Below are positions 1-6,591 of a DNA stretch of 9,514 bases, one piece after another (the stretch's first letter is position 1; each line of letters opens with the position of its first letter). This DNA comes from an uncultured Burkholderiales bacterium (GTDB lineage Bacteria > Pseudomonadota > Gammaproteobacteria > Burkholderiales > Burkholderiaceae). The notes beneath the pieces were generated by a model. The model was not told where the DNA came from, made no database searches, and saw nothing but the letters and a program-made list of their open reading frames with translations. Both the position numbers and the translations under genes were made by a program. Location: the NCBI GenBank assembly GCA_946480465.1, contig CAMLJY010000140.1, forward strand, positions 1-9,514, in the 5' to 3' direction.

Positions 1-1364
1 GTGGCGGTGAAGCGCTGCTGCGTCAGCCCCATCAGGAAGGCGACGAAGGCGGCGGTGCCCATGCCGCCGGACAGGTTCTCGACCGCCACCACCATCAGCA
101 GCGCGCCGTCCACCTCCGAGGCCTGCTTCAGCGAGACGATCCACCAGTCGAAGGCCGGCAGCATCAGCGCGCCGAGGCTGCCCTTGCCCTGGGCCGCCAG
201 CCACCAGAAGCCGAGGTTGCTGGCCGCCTGCAGCACGCCGAAAAGCATCAGCGAACGCCACAGGCCGAGCTTGAGCATCAGCACGCCGCCGACCAGCGCG
301 CCGCCGATCGTCAGCCACAGGCCCATCACCTTGTTGACCACGCCGACCTCGGCCGAACTGAAGGCCATGGCCTTCAGCAGGAAGGGCGTCATCAGCGCGC
401 CGGCAAAGGCATCGCCCAGCTTGTAGAGCACGATGAAGACCAGGAAGGCGGCCGCGCCCGGCTGCGAGAAATAGCCCGCCAGGCCGCCCAGCAGCGTCTC
501 GAAGCGCGCGCGCCGCGCGGCCCAGGCCGCCAGCGGCAGCGTGAAGCCGATGCCCATCAGCAGCGCCGCCAGGTCGATCCAGCGCGCCTGCAGCGCCGGG
601 GCCAGGCTGCCGCCCTGGAGCCACGGACCGAGCAGCGCGCCGGCCAGCGGCGTGAAGAGCTGCAGCGTGACCAGGTAGCCGGCCGCGGCCGCGCCCAGCA
701 CCGCGAAGAAGCCGACCACGTCGTGCCGCGCGACGCTGGTCGGCGCCGCCGCGAGCGACAGCTTCGGCAGCGCCAGCGCCGAGAACACCGCCGCCGCCGC
801 CATCAGCCCGGCCATCAGCCGGTACACCTCGGGCCAGCTCCAGCCGCTGCCGGCGGCGGCATCGGTCCAGATCAGCGCGATGCCACCGGACAGGATCATC
901 GCCAGCCGGTAGCCCAGCACCTTCAGCGACGAGCCGAGCCCGCGTTCGGCCTGCGGCAGGAGGTCGGTGCCGTAGGCGTCGATCACCACGTCCTGCGAGG
1001 CGGAGACGAAGGCGATGAGCAGCGCCAGCAGCGCGAAGACCTGCAGCGCGCCCTGCGGCGGCGTGATGGACAAGAGCCACAGCGCGCCCGCCAGCGCCAG
1101 CTGCGTCAGCACCAGCCAGCCGCGGCGCCGGCCCAGCGCCGGCCACAGCTCGAAGCGGTCCATCAGCGGCGCCCACAGGAACTTGAAGGTGTAGGGCAGG
1201 CCGACGAGGCTGAGGAAGCCGATGGTCGCGATGTCCAGCCCTTCGACGCTCAGCCAGGCCTGCAGCGCCTGGCCGGTCAGCGCCAGCGGCAGGCCGGAGG
1301 CGAAGCCGAGCACGGCGACGACGAAGAGGCGGTAGCTCGCGCCGAGGCGCTGGGGGAGGGTCAT
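1..1364 (-). CDS. ampG: AmpG muropeptide permease (MFS), 3' end cut by the window edge
   Basis: Inner-membrane major-facilitator permease that imports GlcNAc-anhydroMurNAc peptides released by murein turnover, for cell-wall recycling and, where present, AmpR/AmpC beta-lactamase induction. The frame is open for 454 codons from ATG at 1364 to the left edge with no stop, so the C-terminus lies outside. An in-frame TAG at 1392-1394 fixes the start within about 30 bases. Motifs match E. coli AmpG from memory: LGFASGLPLALT near residue 20, FLWAPLMDR near 60, SASQDVVIDA at 121-130, YKLGDAFAG at 314-322, VGVVNK soon after, and ENLSGGMGTAAF at 429-440. In E. coli the YKLGDAF motif falls near residue 230. 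The extra ~80 residues here sit between the two halves and include two more hydrophobic stretches. No good Shine-Dalgarno sequence is visible. It follows lysR by 54 bases in the same direction; no ampC or ampR is in view. Identity is firm. Confidence 0.93.
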   Translation of the reverse strand, partial: MTLPQRLGASYRLFVVAVLGFASGLPLALTGQALQAWLSVEGLDIATIGFLSLVGLPYTFKFLWAPLMDRFELWPALGRRRGWLVLTQLALAGALWLLSITPPQGALQVFALLALLIAFVSASQDVVIDAYGTDLLPQAERGLGSSLKVLGYRLAMILSGGIALIWTDAAAGSGWSWPEVYRLMAGLMAAAAVFSALALPKLSLAAAPTSVARHDVVGFFAVLGAAAAGYLVTLQLFTPLAGALLGPWLQGGSLAPALQARWIDLAALLMGIGFTLPLAAWAARRARFETLLGGLAGYFSQPGAAAFLVFIVLYKLGDAFAGALMTPFLLKAMAFSSAEVGVVNKVMGLWLTIGGALVGGVLMLKLGLWRSLMLFGVLQAASNLGFWWLAAQGKGSLGALMLPAFDWWIVSLKQASEVDGALLMVVAVENLSGGMGTAAFVAFLMGLTQQRFTA

Positions 1365-1400
1365 GGGCGGCGCGGCAATGGAGGTCGGATGCTACAGGCG

Positions 1401-1416
1401 GGGGGCCGCGGCCCCC
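1401..1416. other. Perfect 16-base G+C palindrome between lysR and ampG
   Basis: The 16 bases GGGGGCCGCGGCCCCC equal their own reverse complement. The palindrome starts two bases after the lysR stop and ends 36 bases before the ampG start, reading the minus strand. As RNA it could form a very stable short stem. There is no T-run on either side, so it is not a standard intrinsic terminator. It may mark the lysR 3' end, affect read-through into ampG, or be a protein site. In DNA this rich in G+C it may also be chance. Confidence 0.4.
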
Positions 1417-1418
1417 GT

Positions 1419-2354
1419 TCAGCGGCCTGCCGGCCCCACCCACCGCGCCGGCCAGGCCCCGCTGTCGACCAGGCCGCGGATCACGGTGGTCGCCAGTTCG
1501 ATCACGGCGGCCGCGGCCGGTGTCGTCGGGCGGGCCATGTGGGTCGCGCAGACGACGCGGCGCGGCATCTCCGGGCCGTCGATCGGCGCGGCGCACAGGC
1601 GCCCGGCCGCCACCTCCTCGGCCACCCCGCCCAGCGGCAGGATGGTGTGGCCCAGGCCCGCTTCCACCGCGCGCTTGACGCTGGGCAGCGACTCGATCTC
1701 GGCCACCACGTCGAGCGTGATGCCCGCGCGCGCGCAGGCCTCGTCGACGATGCGGCGCAGCCCGTGCTCGCGTCCCGGCAGCACCAGCGGCCAGCGCGCC
1801 AGGGCCGCCAGCTTCATCGTGCGCGGCGCGGCAGCCGCCCCCGGGCCGGAGACGAAGGCCAGGCGGTCGTCCAGCAGCACGCGCTTGGCGACGGCCGGCT
1901 CGGGGTGGTCGCCGTACAGCAGCGCCAGGTCGAGCCGGCCGGACAGGAGCCACTCGTGCACGAAGCCGCTGTAGGCCTCCACCAGCTTCAGGCGCACCTG
2001 CGGCAACTGCGCGCGGCAGGCCTGCAGGATGGGCACCGTCGCGATCAGCGCGACGGTGGTGGGCAGGCCGATCGCGACCTCGCCGCTGGGCACGGCGGCC
2101 GATTCGCGCACCGCGCCGCGGGCGCGCTCGACGTCGGCCAGCACCACCTGCGCGTGCTGGAGGAAGGTGCGGCCGGCCTCGGTCAGCGTGACGCCGCGGC
2201 TGGAGCGGTCGAACAGCCGCGCGCCCAGCTCCTGCTCCAGCGCGGCGATCTGCTGTCCCAGCGCCGGCTGCGCGACGTGCAGCCGGGTCGAGGCCTTCAG
2301 CAGGCTGCCGGCCTCGCTGACGCCGACGAAGTAGCGCAGTTGCCGCAGTTCCAT
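1419..2354 (-). CDS. LysR-family transcriptional regulator, Nac/Cbl-like branch
   Basis: DNA-binding regulator of 311 residues, normal LysR length. The N-terminal winged helix-turn-helix covers residues 1-60: MELRQLRYFV, then SLLKASTRLHVAQPALGQQI with the recognition helix, and the wing ending in LFDRSSRGVTLTEAG. A linker helix runs to about 88, followed by the periplasmic-binding-protein-like effector domain (about 90-295). GEVAIGLPTTVA at 91-102 and the overall sequence recall the Nac (nitrogen assimilation control) branch, which in Burkholderiales also regulates organic-acid and aromatic catabolism. The effector cannot be read from the sequence. ATG at 2354 is the usual LysR start; the frame is open far upstream, but that part is antisense-like read-through of the transporter gene. 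It lies 41 bases after the transporter stop in the same direction, so co-transcription and control of that transporter are plausible inferences. No strong ribosome-binding site is visible. Confidence 0.93.
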   Translation of the reverse strand: MELRQLRYFVGVSEAGSLLKASTRLHVAQPALGQQIAALEQELGARLFDRSSRGVTLTEAGRTFLQHAQVVLADVERARGAVRESAAVPSGEVAIGLPTTVALIATVPILQACRAQLPQVRLKLVEAYSGFVHEWLLSGRLDLALLYGDHPEPAVAKRVLLDDRLAFVSGPGAAAAPRTMKLAALARWPLVLPGREHGLRRIVDEACARAGITLDVVAEIESLPSVKRAVEAGLGHTILPLGGVAEEVAAGRLCAAPIDGPEMPRRVVCATHMARPTTPAAAAVIELATTVIRGLVDSGAWPARWVGPAGR

Positions 2355-2395
2355 CACGAGGTCGGCCGGGGCGGGGGCGACGGGCTCCGGGCAGC

Positions 2396-3580
2396 TCAGC
2401 CCGCGGCCGCCGGCTCGGCGCCGGCGCGCGCCTGGCGCCATGCCATCCAGGCCAGGGCCGCGCCCAGCAGCGCCAGCGGCAGCAGGGCGCCGATGTTCAT
2501 CGCTGTCCAGCCGCCGGTGGTGACGAGCGCGCCGCTGGCGAACGACGTGAGCGTCATCGTCAGGTACACGCAGAAGTCCAGCGCGGCCTGGGCCTGGGTC
2601 TTCTCCTCCGGCCGCCAGGCGCTGGTGGCCAGCGCGCTGCCGCCGATGAAGAGGAAGTTCCAGCCCACGCCCAGCACCAGCAGTGCGCCCAGGAAGTGCA
2701 TCACGTCCTGGCCCGACAGCGCGAAGGCCACGCAGGCGATGTTCAGCACCAGCCCCACGGCCATGATGCGCAGCGCGCCGAAGCGCTGCACCAGCCGGCC
2801 CGTGAAGAAGCTGGGCACGAACATGCCCAGCACGTGCCACTCCAGCACCAGCGCGGCCGAGGAGAACGGGTGGCTGCACTGCTGCATCGCGATCGGCGTG
2901 GCGGCCATCAGCAGGTTCATCACGCCGTAGCCGATCGCGCAGGCCGCCGCGGCGACGATGAAGACCGGCTGGCGCACGATCTCGGCCACCGGCCGGCCCT
3001 GGCGCCCCTGGCCCTGGCCCGGCAGCGGCGGAAACGGCACGAAGGAGATCAGCGCCAGCGCCAGCAGCGCGACACCGACCAGCGCCAGGTAGGCGCCGGC
3101 GAAGGGCGCGGCCAGCAGCGTGCGGCTCCATTGCGCCAGGTTGGGGCCGACCACCGCGCCGAGCACGCCGCCGGCCAGCACCCACGAGATCGCGCGCTCC
3201 TTGAATTCCGGCGCCACCAGCTCCACCGCGGCGAAGCGGTACAGCGAGCCGTTGGCGTTGTAGTAACCCGCGAAGACCGTGGCCGCGATCAGCAGCCAGA
3301 AGCTCTTGACCGCGACGGCCAGCGCGCACAGCGCGGCGCTGGCGATGGCCACCAGCAGGCCCAGCTGGAAGGCGCGCTGGCGGCCGAAGCGGCGCTGGTG
3401 CCGCGCCACCAGCCCGGTGGCCAGTGCGCCGCCGGCGACGTAGCCGGTGATCGGCAGCGTCGCCATCCAGCCTGCCGGCGCCAGCGCCAGGCCGACCAGG
3501 CCGTTGATCGCGATGAAGACGACGTTGTTGACCATCAGCAGGCCGGAGCACAGCGTCAGCAGCAGGAGGCGCGGGTTCAT
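2396..3580 (-). CDS. Major facilitator superfamily transporter, substrate unknown
   Basis: Inner-membrane secondary transporter of 394 residues with about 12 hydrophobic segments in two sets of six. The N-terminal half holds a motif-A-like loop (about 60-70, RHQRRFGRQRA) after the second helix. A polar, Gly/Gln-rich central loop spans about 184-204. The second half repeats a motif-A-like loop (GRLVQRFGALR, 261-271). The stretch EWHVLGMFVPSFFTGRL (247-263) and GVGWNFLFIGGSAL (304-317) are typical of a bacterial MFS group that, as I recall, includes the rhizobial riboflavin transporter RfnT. That makes a vitamin, drug or small organic solute possible, but I would not name a substrate. The start at 3580 puts the first hydrophobic helix at residues 4-30. 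The Shine-Dalgarno match is poor. It lies 101 bases downstream of rsmE and 41 upstream of lysR, all in one direction. Confidence 0.9.
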   Translation of the reverse strand: MNPRLLLLTLCSGLLMVNNVVFIAINGLVGLALAPAGWMATLPITGYVAGGALATGLVARHQRRFGRQRAFQLGLLVAIASAALCALAVAVKSFWLLIAATVFAGYYNANGSLYRFAAVELVAPEFKERAISWVLAGGVLGAVVGPNLAQWSRTLLAAPFAGAYLALVGVALLALALISFVPFPPLPGQGQGRQGRPVAEIVRQPVFIVAAAACAIGYGVMNLLMAATPIAMQQCSHPFSSAALVLEWHVLGMFVPSFFTGRLVQRFGALRIMAVGLVLNIACVAFALSGQDVMHFLGALLVLGVGWNFLFIGGSALATSAWRPEEKTQAQAALDFCVYLTMTLTSFASGALVTTGGWTAMNIGALLPLALLGAALAWMAWRQARAGAEPAAAG

Positions 3581-3681
3581 GGCGAAGTTGCTCGGGCGGT
3601 TGCGGTCGAAGGGGGGCAGTGCCGTTCGGCGGGTGCTCGGCGCTGGCTCGGACGTGCGGGACCCGCTCGATGCCGCGCCGC

Positions 3682-4425
3682 TCAGGCGCCGGCGCCCAGG
3701 CAGGCCAGCGCGGCCAGCGGGGCAGTGTCGGCGCGCAGCACGCGGCTGCCCAGGGTCACCGGCTCGAAGCCGGCCTCGCGGGCGCGCGCTTCCTCGGCGT
3801 CCGACAGCCCGCCCTCGGGGCCGCTGAGCAGCGTGACGGCCCCCGCCAGCGTCGCCGCCGGGGGCAGCCGCCGGGCATCGGCGCCCAGGCTGAGTACGAA
3901 GCGCCGTTCGCCGGCCGCGGCCGGGCCCAGCGTGGCCAGCCAGTCCCGCAGCGGGCGCGGCGCCGGCAACGCGGGCACCCGGTTGCGGCCGCACTGCTCA
4001 CAGGCCGCCACCGCGATGGCCTGCCAGTGCTGGGCCTTGCGCTGCGCACGTTCGCCATCGACCCGCAGCACCGAGCGTTCGCACACCAGCGGCTGCAGCG
4101 CGGCGGCACCCAGTTCGGTGGCCTTCTCGACCAGCGTGTCCATGCGCTCGTTGGCGGGCATGCCGACCGCCAGCGTCACCGCCAGCGGCAGCTCGCGCTC
4201 GGTGGCCCGGTGCATGCCGACGCGCACGGCCACGTCGCGCCGCCCCATCGCCGTGACCTCGGCCTGCCATTCGCCGCCCTGGCCGTCGAAGAGGCAGAGC
4301 GCCGCGCCGGGCTGCAGGCGCAGCACCTGCACGTGGCGCGCGGCGCCGTCGGGCAGGTTGAGTTCGAGGCCGGGCGACAGGGCCGACGGCACGTGCAGGC
4401 GGGGCAGCGAAAGCCGGGGGAGCAT
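3682..4425 (-). CDS. rsmE: 16S rRNA (uracil-1498-N3)-methyltransferase RsmE
   Basis: Cytoplasmic SAM-dependent SPOUT-class enzyme that methylates N3 of U1498 in 16S rRNA of the assembled 30S subunit. The protein has 247 residues (E. coli about 243). An N-terminal PUA-like RNA-binding part holds RHVQVLRL (30-37). The trefoil-knot catalytic domain follows: ERMDTLVEKATELG (93-106), ACEQCGRNRVP (141-151), the SAM-binding LLSGPEGGLSDAE (199-211), and LGSRVLRADTA (225-235). The last is a mild variant of the usual RILRTETA, with Asp for Glu. I chose ATG at 4425 because it gives the short MLPRLxLPRLHV start usual for the family; an in-frame extension to 4470 would add 15 residues (MADAGPARRWCTLRP) with no family match. 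It lies between fadD and the transporter on the same strand, with long gaps on both sides, so it may have its own promoter. Confidence 0.95.
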   Translation of the reverse strand: MLPRLSLPRLHVPSALSPGLELNLPDGAARHVQVLRLQPGAALCLFDGQGGEWQAEVTAMGRRDVAVRVGMHRATERELPLAVTLAVGMPANERMDTLVEKATELGAAALQPLVCERSVLRVDGERAQRKAQHWQAIAVAACEQCGRNRVPALPAPRPLRDWLATLGPAAAGERRFVLSLGADARRLPPAATLAGAVTLLSGPEGGLSDAEEARAREAGFEPVTLGSRVLRADTAPLAALACLGAGA

Positions 4426-4684
4426 CGGCCGCAGTGTGCACCAGCGGCGCGCGGGGCCGGCGTCCGCCACGCGGCCTGCGCCGGGCGCGCAGGCGCCCGC
4501 TGCACTTCAGCCTGCGCTCTCGGGGCCACGGCGCGCAGCCCGAAGCACAGCTGCCGCACGCCCTCGGCGCCCTGCGCCTGGCGCACCGCCGTGACGAAGC
4601 GCAGCGCCAGCGCGCGCAGTTACTCGACGCCGTTGCAGCGTTCTCTCAGAGGCGGCGGCCGTCGCGCGCCGTGCCGCGCCGCGC
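4426..4684. other. 259-base gap between fadD and rsmE; coding-like but no supported gene
   Basis: No gene can be supported here. On the minus strand, codons just after the TAA at 4620-4622 read like a short protein with strong G/C third positions (LRALALRFVTAVRQAQ and onward), but there is no good start and the frame runs on as out-of-frame rsmE sequence. A plus-strand frame through the same bases also looks plausible and runs on as antisense of fadD. At this base composition both could be chance, or a decayed gene remnant. The stretch would hold any rsmE promoter and the fadD 3' end. It also contains a hairpin, listed separately. Confidence 0.5.
4474..4494. other. Inverted repeat, 8-base arms, 5-base loop, upstream of rsmE
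   Basis: Arms GCCTGCGC (4474-4481) and GCGCAGGC (4487-4494) are exact reverse complements around the loop CGGGC. The repeat lies about 50 bases upstream of the rsmE start and about 190 bases past the fadD stop. No T-tract follows on the minus strand, so it is at best a weak or factor-assisted terminator, a leader hairpin, or chance. Confidence 0.4.
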
Positions 4685-6361
4685 TCAGCGCCGGGCGTCG
4701 CGCAGTTCGCGGCGCAGGATCTTGCCGACCGGCGTCTTCGGCAGCTCGGTGCGGAACTCGACCACCTTCGGCCGCTTGTACCCGGTGAGGTTGGCCTCGC
4801 AGTAGCTGCGCACGTCCGACTCGGACAGCGCGGGATCTTTCTTCACCAGCACCACCTTCACCGCCTCGCCGGCCTTCTCGTCCGGCACGCCGACGGCGGC
4901 GCATTCGAGCACGCCGGGCATCTGGCTCAGCACGTCCTCGATCTCGTTCGGGTACACGTTGAAGCCCGACACCAGGATCATGTCCTTCTTGCGGTCCACG
5001 ATCTTGAAGTAGCCGCGCTCGTCCACCACGCCGACGTCGCCGGTGCGGAAGTAGCCGTCGGCGGTCATCACCTTCGCGGTCTCGTCGGGGCGCTGCCAGT
5101 AGCCGGCCATCACCTGCGGGCCCTTGATCGCGATCTCGCCCGGCGTACCCGGGGGCACCTCGTGGCCGTCGTCGTCGAGCAGCTTCAGGTCGGTGGAAGG
5201 GATCGGCAGGCCGATGGTGCCGGAGTAGGCGGTGGTGTCCACCGGGTTGCAGGTGGCCGAGGGGCTGGTCTCCGACAGGCCGTAGCCCTCGCAGATCGGG
5301 CAGCCGGTCTTGTCCAGCCACAGTCGCGCCGTGCCCTGGGTGACCGCCATGCCGCCGCCGACCGAGATCTTCAGGTGGCTCCAGTCGACCTTGTCGAAAT
5401 CGGGGTGGTTGGCCAGCGCGGTGAAGAGCGTGTTGACCGCCGGGAAGCTGTGGAAGCGGTGCTGCGACAGCTCCTTCATCACGGCGGGGATGTCGCGCGG
5501 ATTCGGAATGAGGATGTTGCAGCCGCCCATGCGCAGCGACAGCATCATGTTCGTGTTGAAGCCGAAGATGTGATAGAGCGGCAGCGCGCAGACGGTGACG
5601 ACCTGCTCGCCCGACGGGATCTTCTTCAAGGCCGGCTGGTACCAGGCTTCGGACTGCAGGATGTTGGCCACCAGGTTGCGGTGCAGCAGCACCGCGCCCT
5701 TGCTGACGCCGGTCGTGCCGCCGGTGTACTGCAGCACGGCGATGTCGTCCGGGCCGACCTGCGGCGCGGTGTAGCTCATGCGCCGCCCGCGAGACAACAC
5801 GTCATTGAAGCGGATGGCCCCGGGCAGCGAATAGTCCGGCACCATCTTCTTCAGCCGCCGCACGACGTGGTTGACGATGGCGCCCTTCAGGAAGCCCAGC
5901 ATGTCGCCCATCGCGGCCAGCACCACCTTCTTGGTGGGCACCGCGTCGATCACCTGCTGCAGCGTCGCCGCGAAGTTCTCGAGGATGACGATGGCCTTGG
6001 CGCCCGAGTCCTTCAGCTGGTGCTCCAGCTCGCGCGGGGTGTACAGCGGGTTCACGTTCACCACGACCAGGCCGGCACGCAGGATGGCGGCCACCGCCAC
6101 CGGGTACTGCGGCACGTTGGGCATCATCACCGCCACCCGGTCGCCGCGGGCCAGCCCGCTGCCCTGCAGCCAGGCGGCCATGGCGCGCGAGGCCTCGTCC
6201 ACTTCGCGGAAGCTGAATCCGCGGCCCATGAACTTGTACGCGCACTGGTCGCGGTATTTGCGGAAGCTTTCGTCGACCAGCGCCACGAGCGAGGGGTAGA
6301 CGTCGGTCTTCACCTCCGCCGGCACGCCGGCGGGGTACTGCTTCAGCCAGATCTTCTCCAT
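4685..6361 (-). CDS. fadD: Long-chain fatty acid-CoA ligase FadD
   Basis: ATP-dependent acyl-CoA synthetase: it forms acyl-AMP and then acyl-CoA from long-chain fatty acids at the inner face of the membrane, feeding beta-oxidation and lipid synthesis. The protein has 558 residues (E. coli FadD 561). Adenylate-forming motifs appear in order: P-loop YTGGTTGVSKG (212-222), LPLYHIFG (260-267), GYGLSETSP (359-367), GYFRTGD (436-442, with the ribose-binding Asp), the hinge DRKKDMILVSG FNVYPNEIEDV (456-477), and the C-terminal PVGKILRREL with catalytic Lys547. All expected key residues are present. ATG at 6361 gives the normal FadD start (MEKIWLKQYP) and has GGAG eight bases upstream; the open frame extends 44 codons further upstream without family resemblance. 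It is divergent from the secreted-protein gene across 230 bases. I do not see a clear match to a FadR or PsrA operator. Confidence 0.97.
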   Translation of the reverse strand: MEKIWLKQYPAGVPAEVKTDVYPSLVALVDESFRKYRDQCAYKFMGRGFSFREVDEASRAMAAWLQGSGLARGDRVAVMMPNVPQYPVAVAAILRAGLVVVNVNPLYTPRELEHQLKDSGAKAIVILENFAATLQQVIDAVPTKKVVLAAMGDMLGFLKGAIVNHVVRRLKKMVPDYSLPGAIRFNDVLSRGRRMSYTAPQVGPDDIAVLQYTGGTTGVSKGAVLLHRNLVANILQSEAWYQPALKKIPSGEQVVTVCALPLYHIFGFNTNMMLSLRMGGCNILIPNPRDIPAVMKELSQHRFHSFPAVNTLFTALANHPDFDKVDWSHLKISVGGGMAVTQGTARLWLDKTGCPICEGYGLSETSPSATCNPVDTTAYSGTIGLPIPSTDLKLLDDDGHEVPPGTPGEIAIKGPQVMAGYWQRPDETAKVMTADGYFRTGDVGVVDERGYFKIVDRKKDMILVSGFNVYPNEIEDVLSQMPGVLECAAVGVPDEKAGEAVKVVLVKKDPALSESDVRSYCEANLTGYKRPKVVEFRTELPKTPVGKILRRELRDARR

Positions 6362-6431
6362 CAAGGTCGCTCCGTTCCTGCGCCGCGATTCTGACGGAGG
6401 GCCGATGCGGACACGATCAGGGCATTCGATA

Positions 6432-6450
6432 GCGCCGGCGTCGCCGGCGC
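6432..6450. promoter_or_regulatory. 19-base near-perfect palindrome in the divergent region upstream of fadD
   Basis: Nine-base arms GCGCCGGCG (6432-6440) and CGCCGGCGC (6442-6450) flank a single T. It lies 71 bases upstream of the fadD start and 142 upstream of the secreted-protein start. A one-base spacer favours a dimeric-repressor operator over an RNA hairpin, although a stem with a small loop could also form. No known operator is recognised, and a G+C-rich palindrome may be chance. Confidence 0.4.
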
Positions 6451-6456
6451 GACTGT

Positions 6457-6500
6457 GCAAGCGCTGCGCAAAGCCTCGGTAAAGACCCTGCAAAGCACCG
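6457..6500. repeat. Four imperfect 11-base direct repeats in phase
   Basis: Four consecutive 11-base units: GCAAGCGCTGC (6457), GCAAAGCCTCG (6468), GTAAAGACCCT (6479) and GCAAAGCACCG (6490). The AAAG cores of the last three start exactly 11 bases apart (6470, 6481, 6492), about one helical turn. The run lies between the 19-base palindrome and the secreted-protein gene, in the shared fadD upstream region. It could be an array of binding sites on one DNA face. The match outside the core is modest, so confidence in function is low. Confidence 0.4.
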
Positions 6501-6558
6501 CGCGGCCGTGACCGATGTGGCTTGCGGCCTGGGGCCGGCAGGGCTGCAATGGGCTCCG

Positions 6559-6577
6559 GCCGGCGCGTTTCGCCGGC
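6559..6577 (+). promoter_or_regulatory. Leader hairpin directly in front of the Shine-Dalgarno of the secreted-protein gene
   Basis: Arms GCCGGCG (6559-6565) and CGCCGGC (6571-6577) pair perfectly around the loop CGTTT. The hairpin ends at the base before the AGGAGG. It has no T-run after it, so it is not a standard terminator. It might stabilise the transcript or alter ribosome access. Confidence 0.45.
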
Positions 6578-6583
6578 AGGAGG
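6578..6583 (+). promoter_or_regulatory. Strong Shine-Dalgarno (AGGAGG) that fixes the start of the 738-residue protein
   Basis: A perfect AGGAGG lies eight bases before ATG 6592. It is the best ribosome-binding site in the window, and it decides against the in-frame upstream GTG at 6508, which has no such site and would place 28 extra residues before the signal peptide. Confidence 0.85.
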
Positions 6584-6591
6584 GAACCGGG

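Noticed and set aside
1401..1416. Intrinsic terminator after lysR
   Set aside because: The stem is perfect but no T-tract follows on either strand, so I list it only as a palindrome.
723..2930. 735-codon open frame on the plus strand
   Set aside because: It runs antisense across ampG, lysR and the transporter gene, and its product is Arg/Gln/His-rich low-complexity sequence with no domain. It is a by-product of high G+C.
2355..3551. Possible 399-residue N-terminal extension of the LysR protein
   Set aside because: The frame is open through the transporter gene, but the sequence there is low-complexity and LysR proteins begin at the helix-turn-helix, matching ATG 2354.
2696..4594. 632-codon open frame on the plus strand
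   Set aside because: It is antisense to the transporter and rsmE genes, both firmly identified by motifs; the product has no recognisable domain.
5162..6394. 410-codon open frame on the plus strand
   Set aside because: It is antisense to fadD; the His/Arg/Gly/Val-rich product is typical of a reversed frame.
6362..6493. Extended FadD start 44 codons upstream
   Set aside because: The extension has no FadD resemblance, while ATG 6361 has a GGAG at good spacing and gives normal family length.
6508..6591. GTG start 28 codons upstream of the secreted protein
   Set aside because: ATG 6592 follows a perfect AGGAGG and begins a normal signal peptide; the upstream part would bury it.
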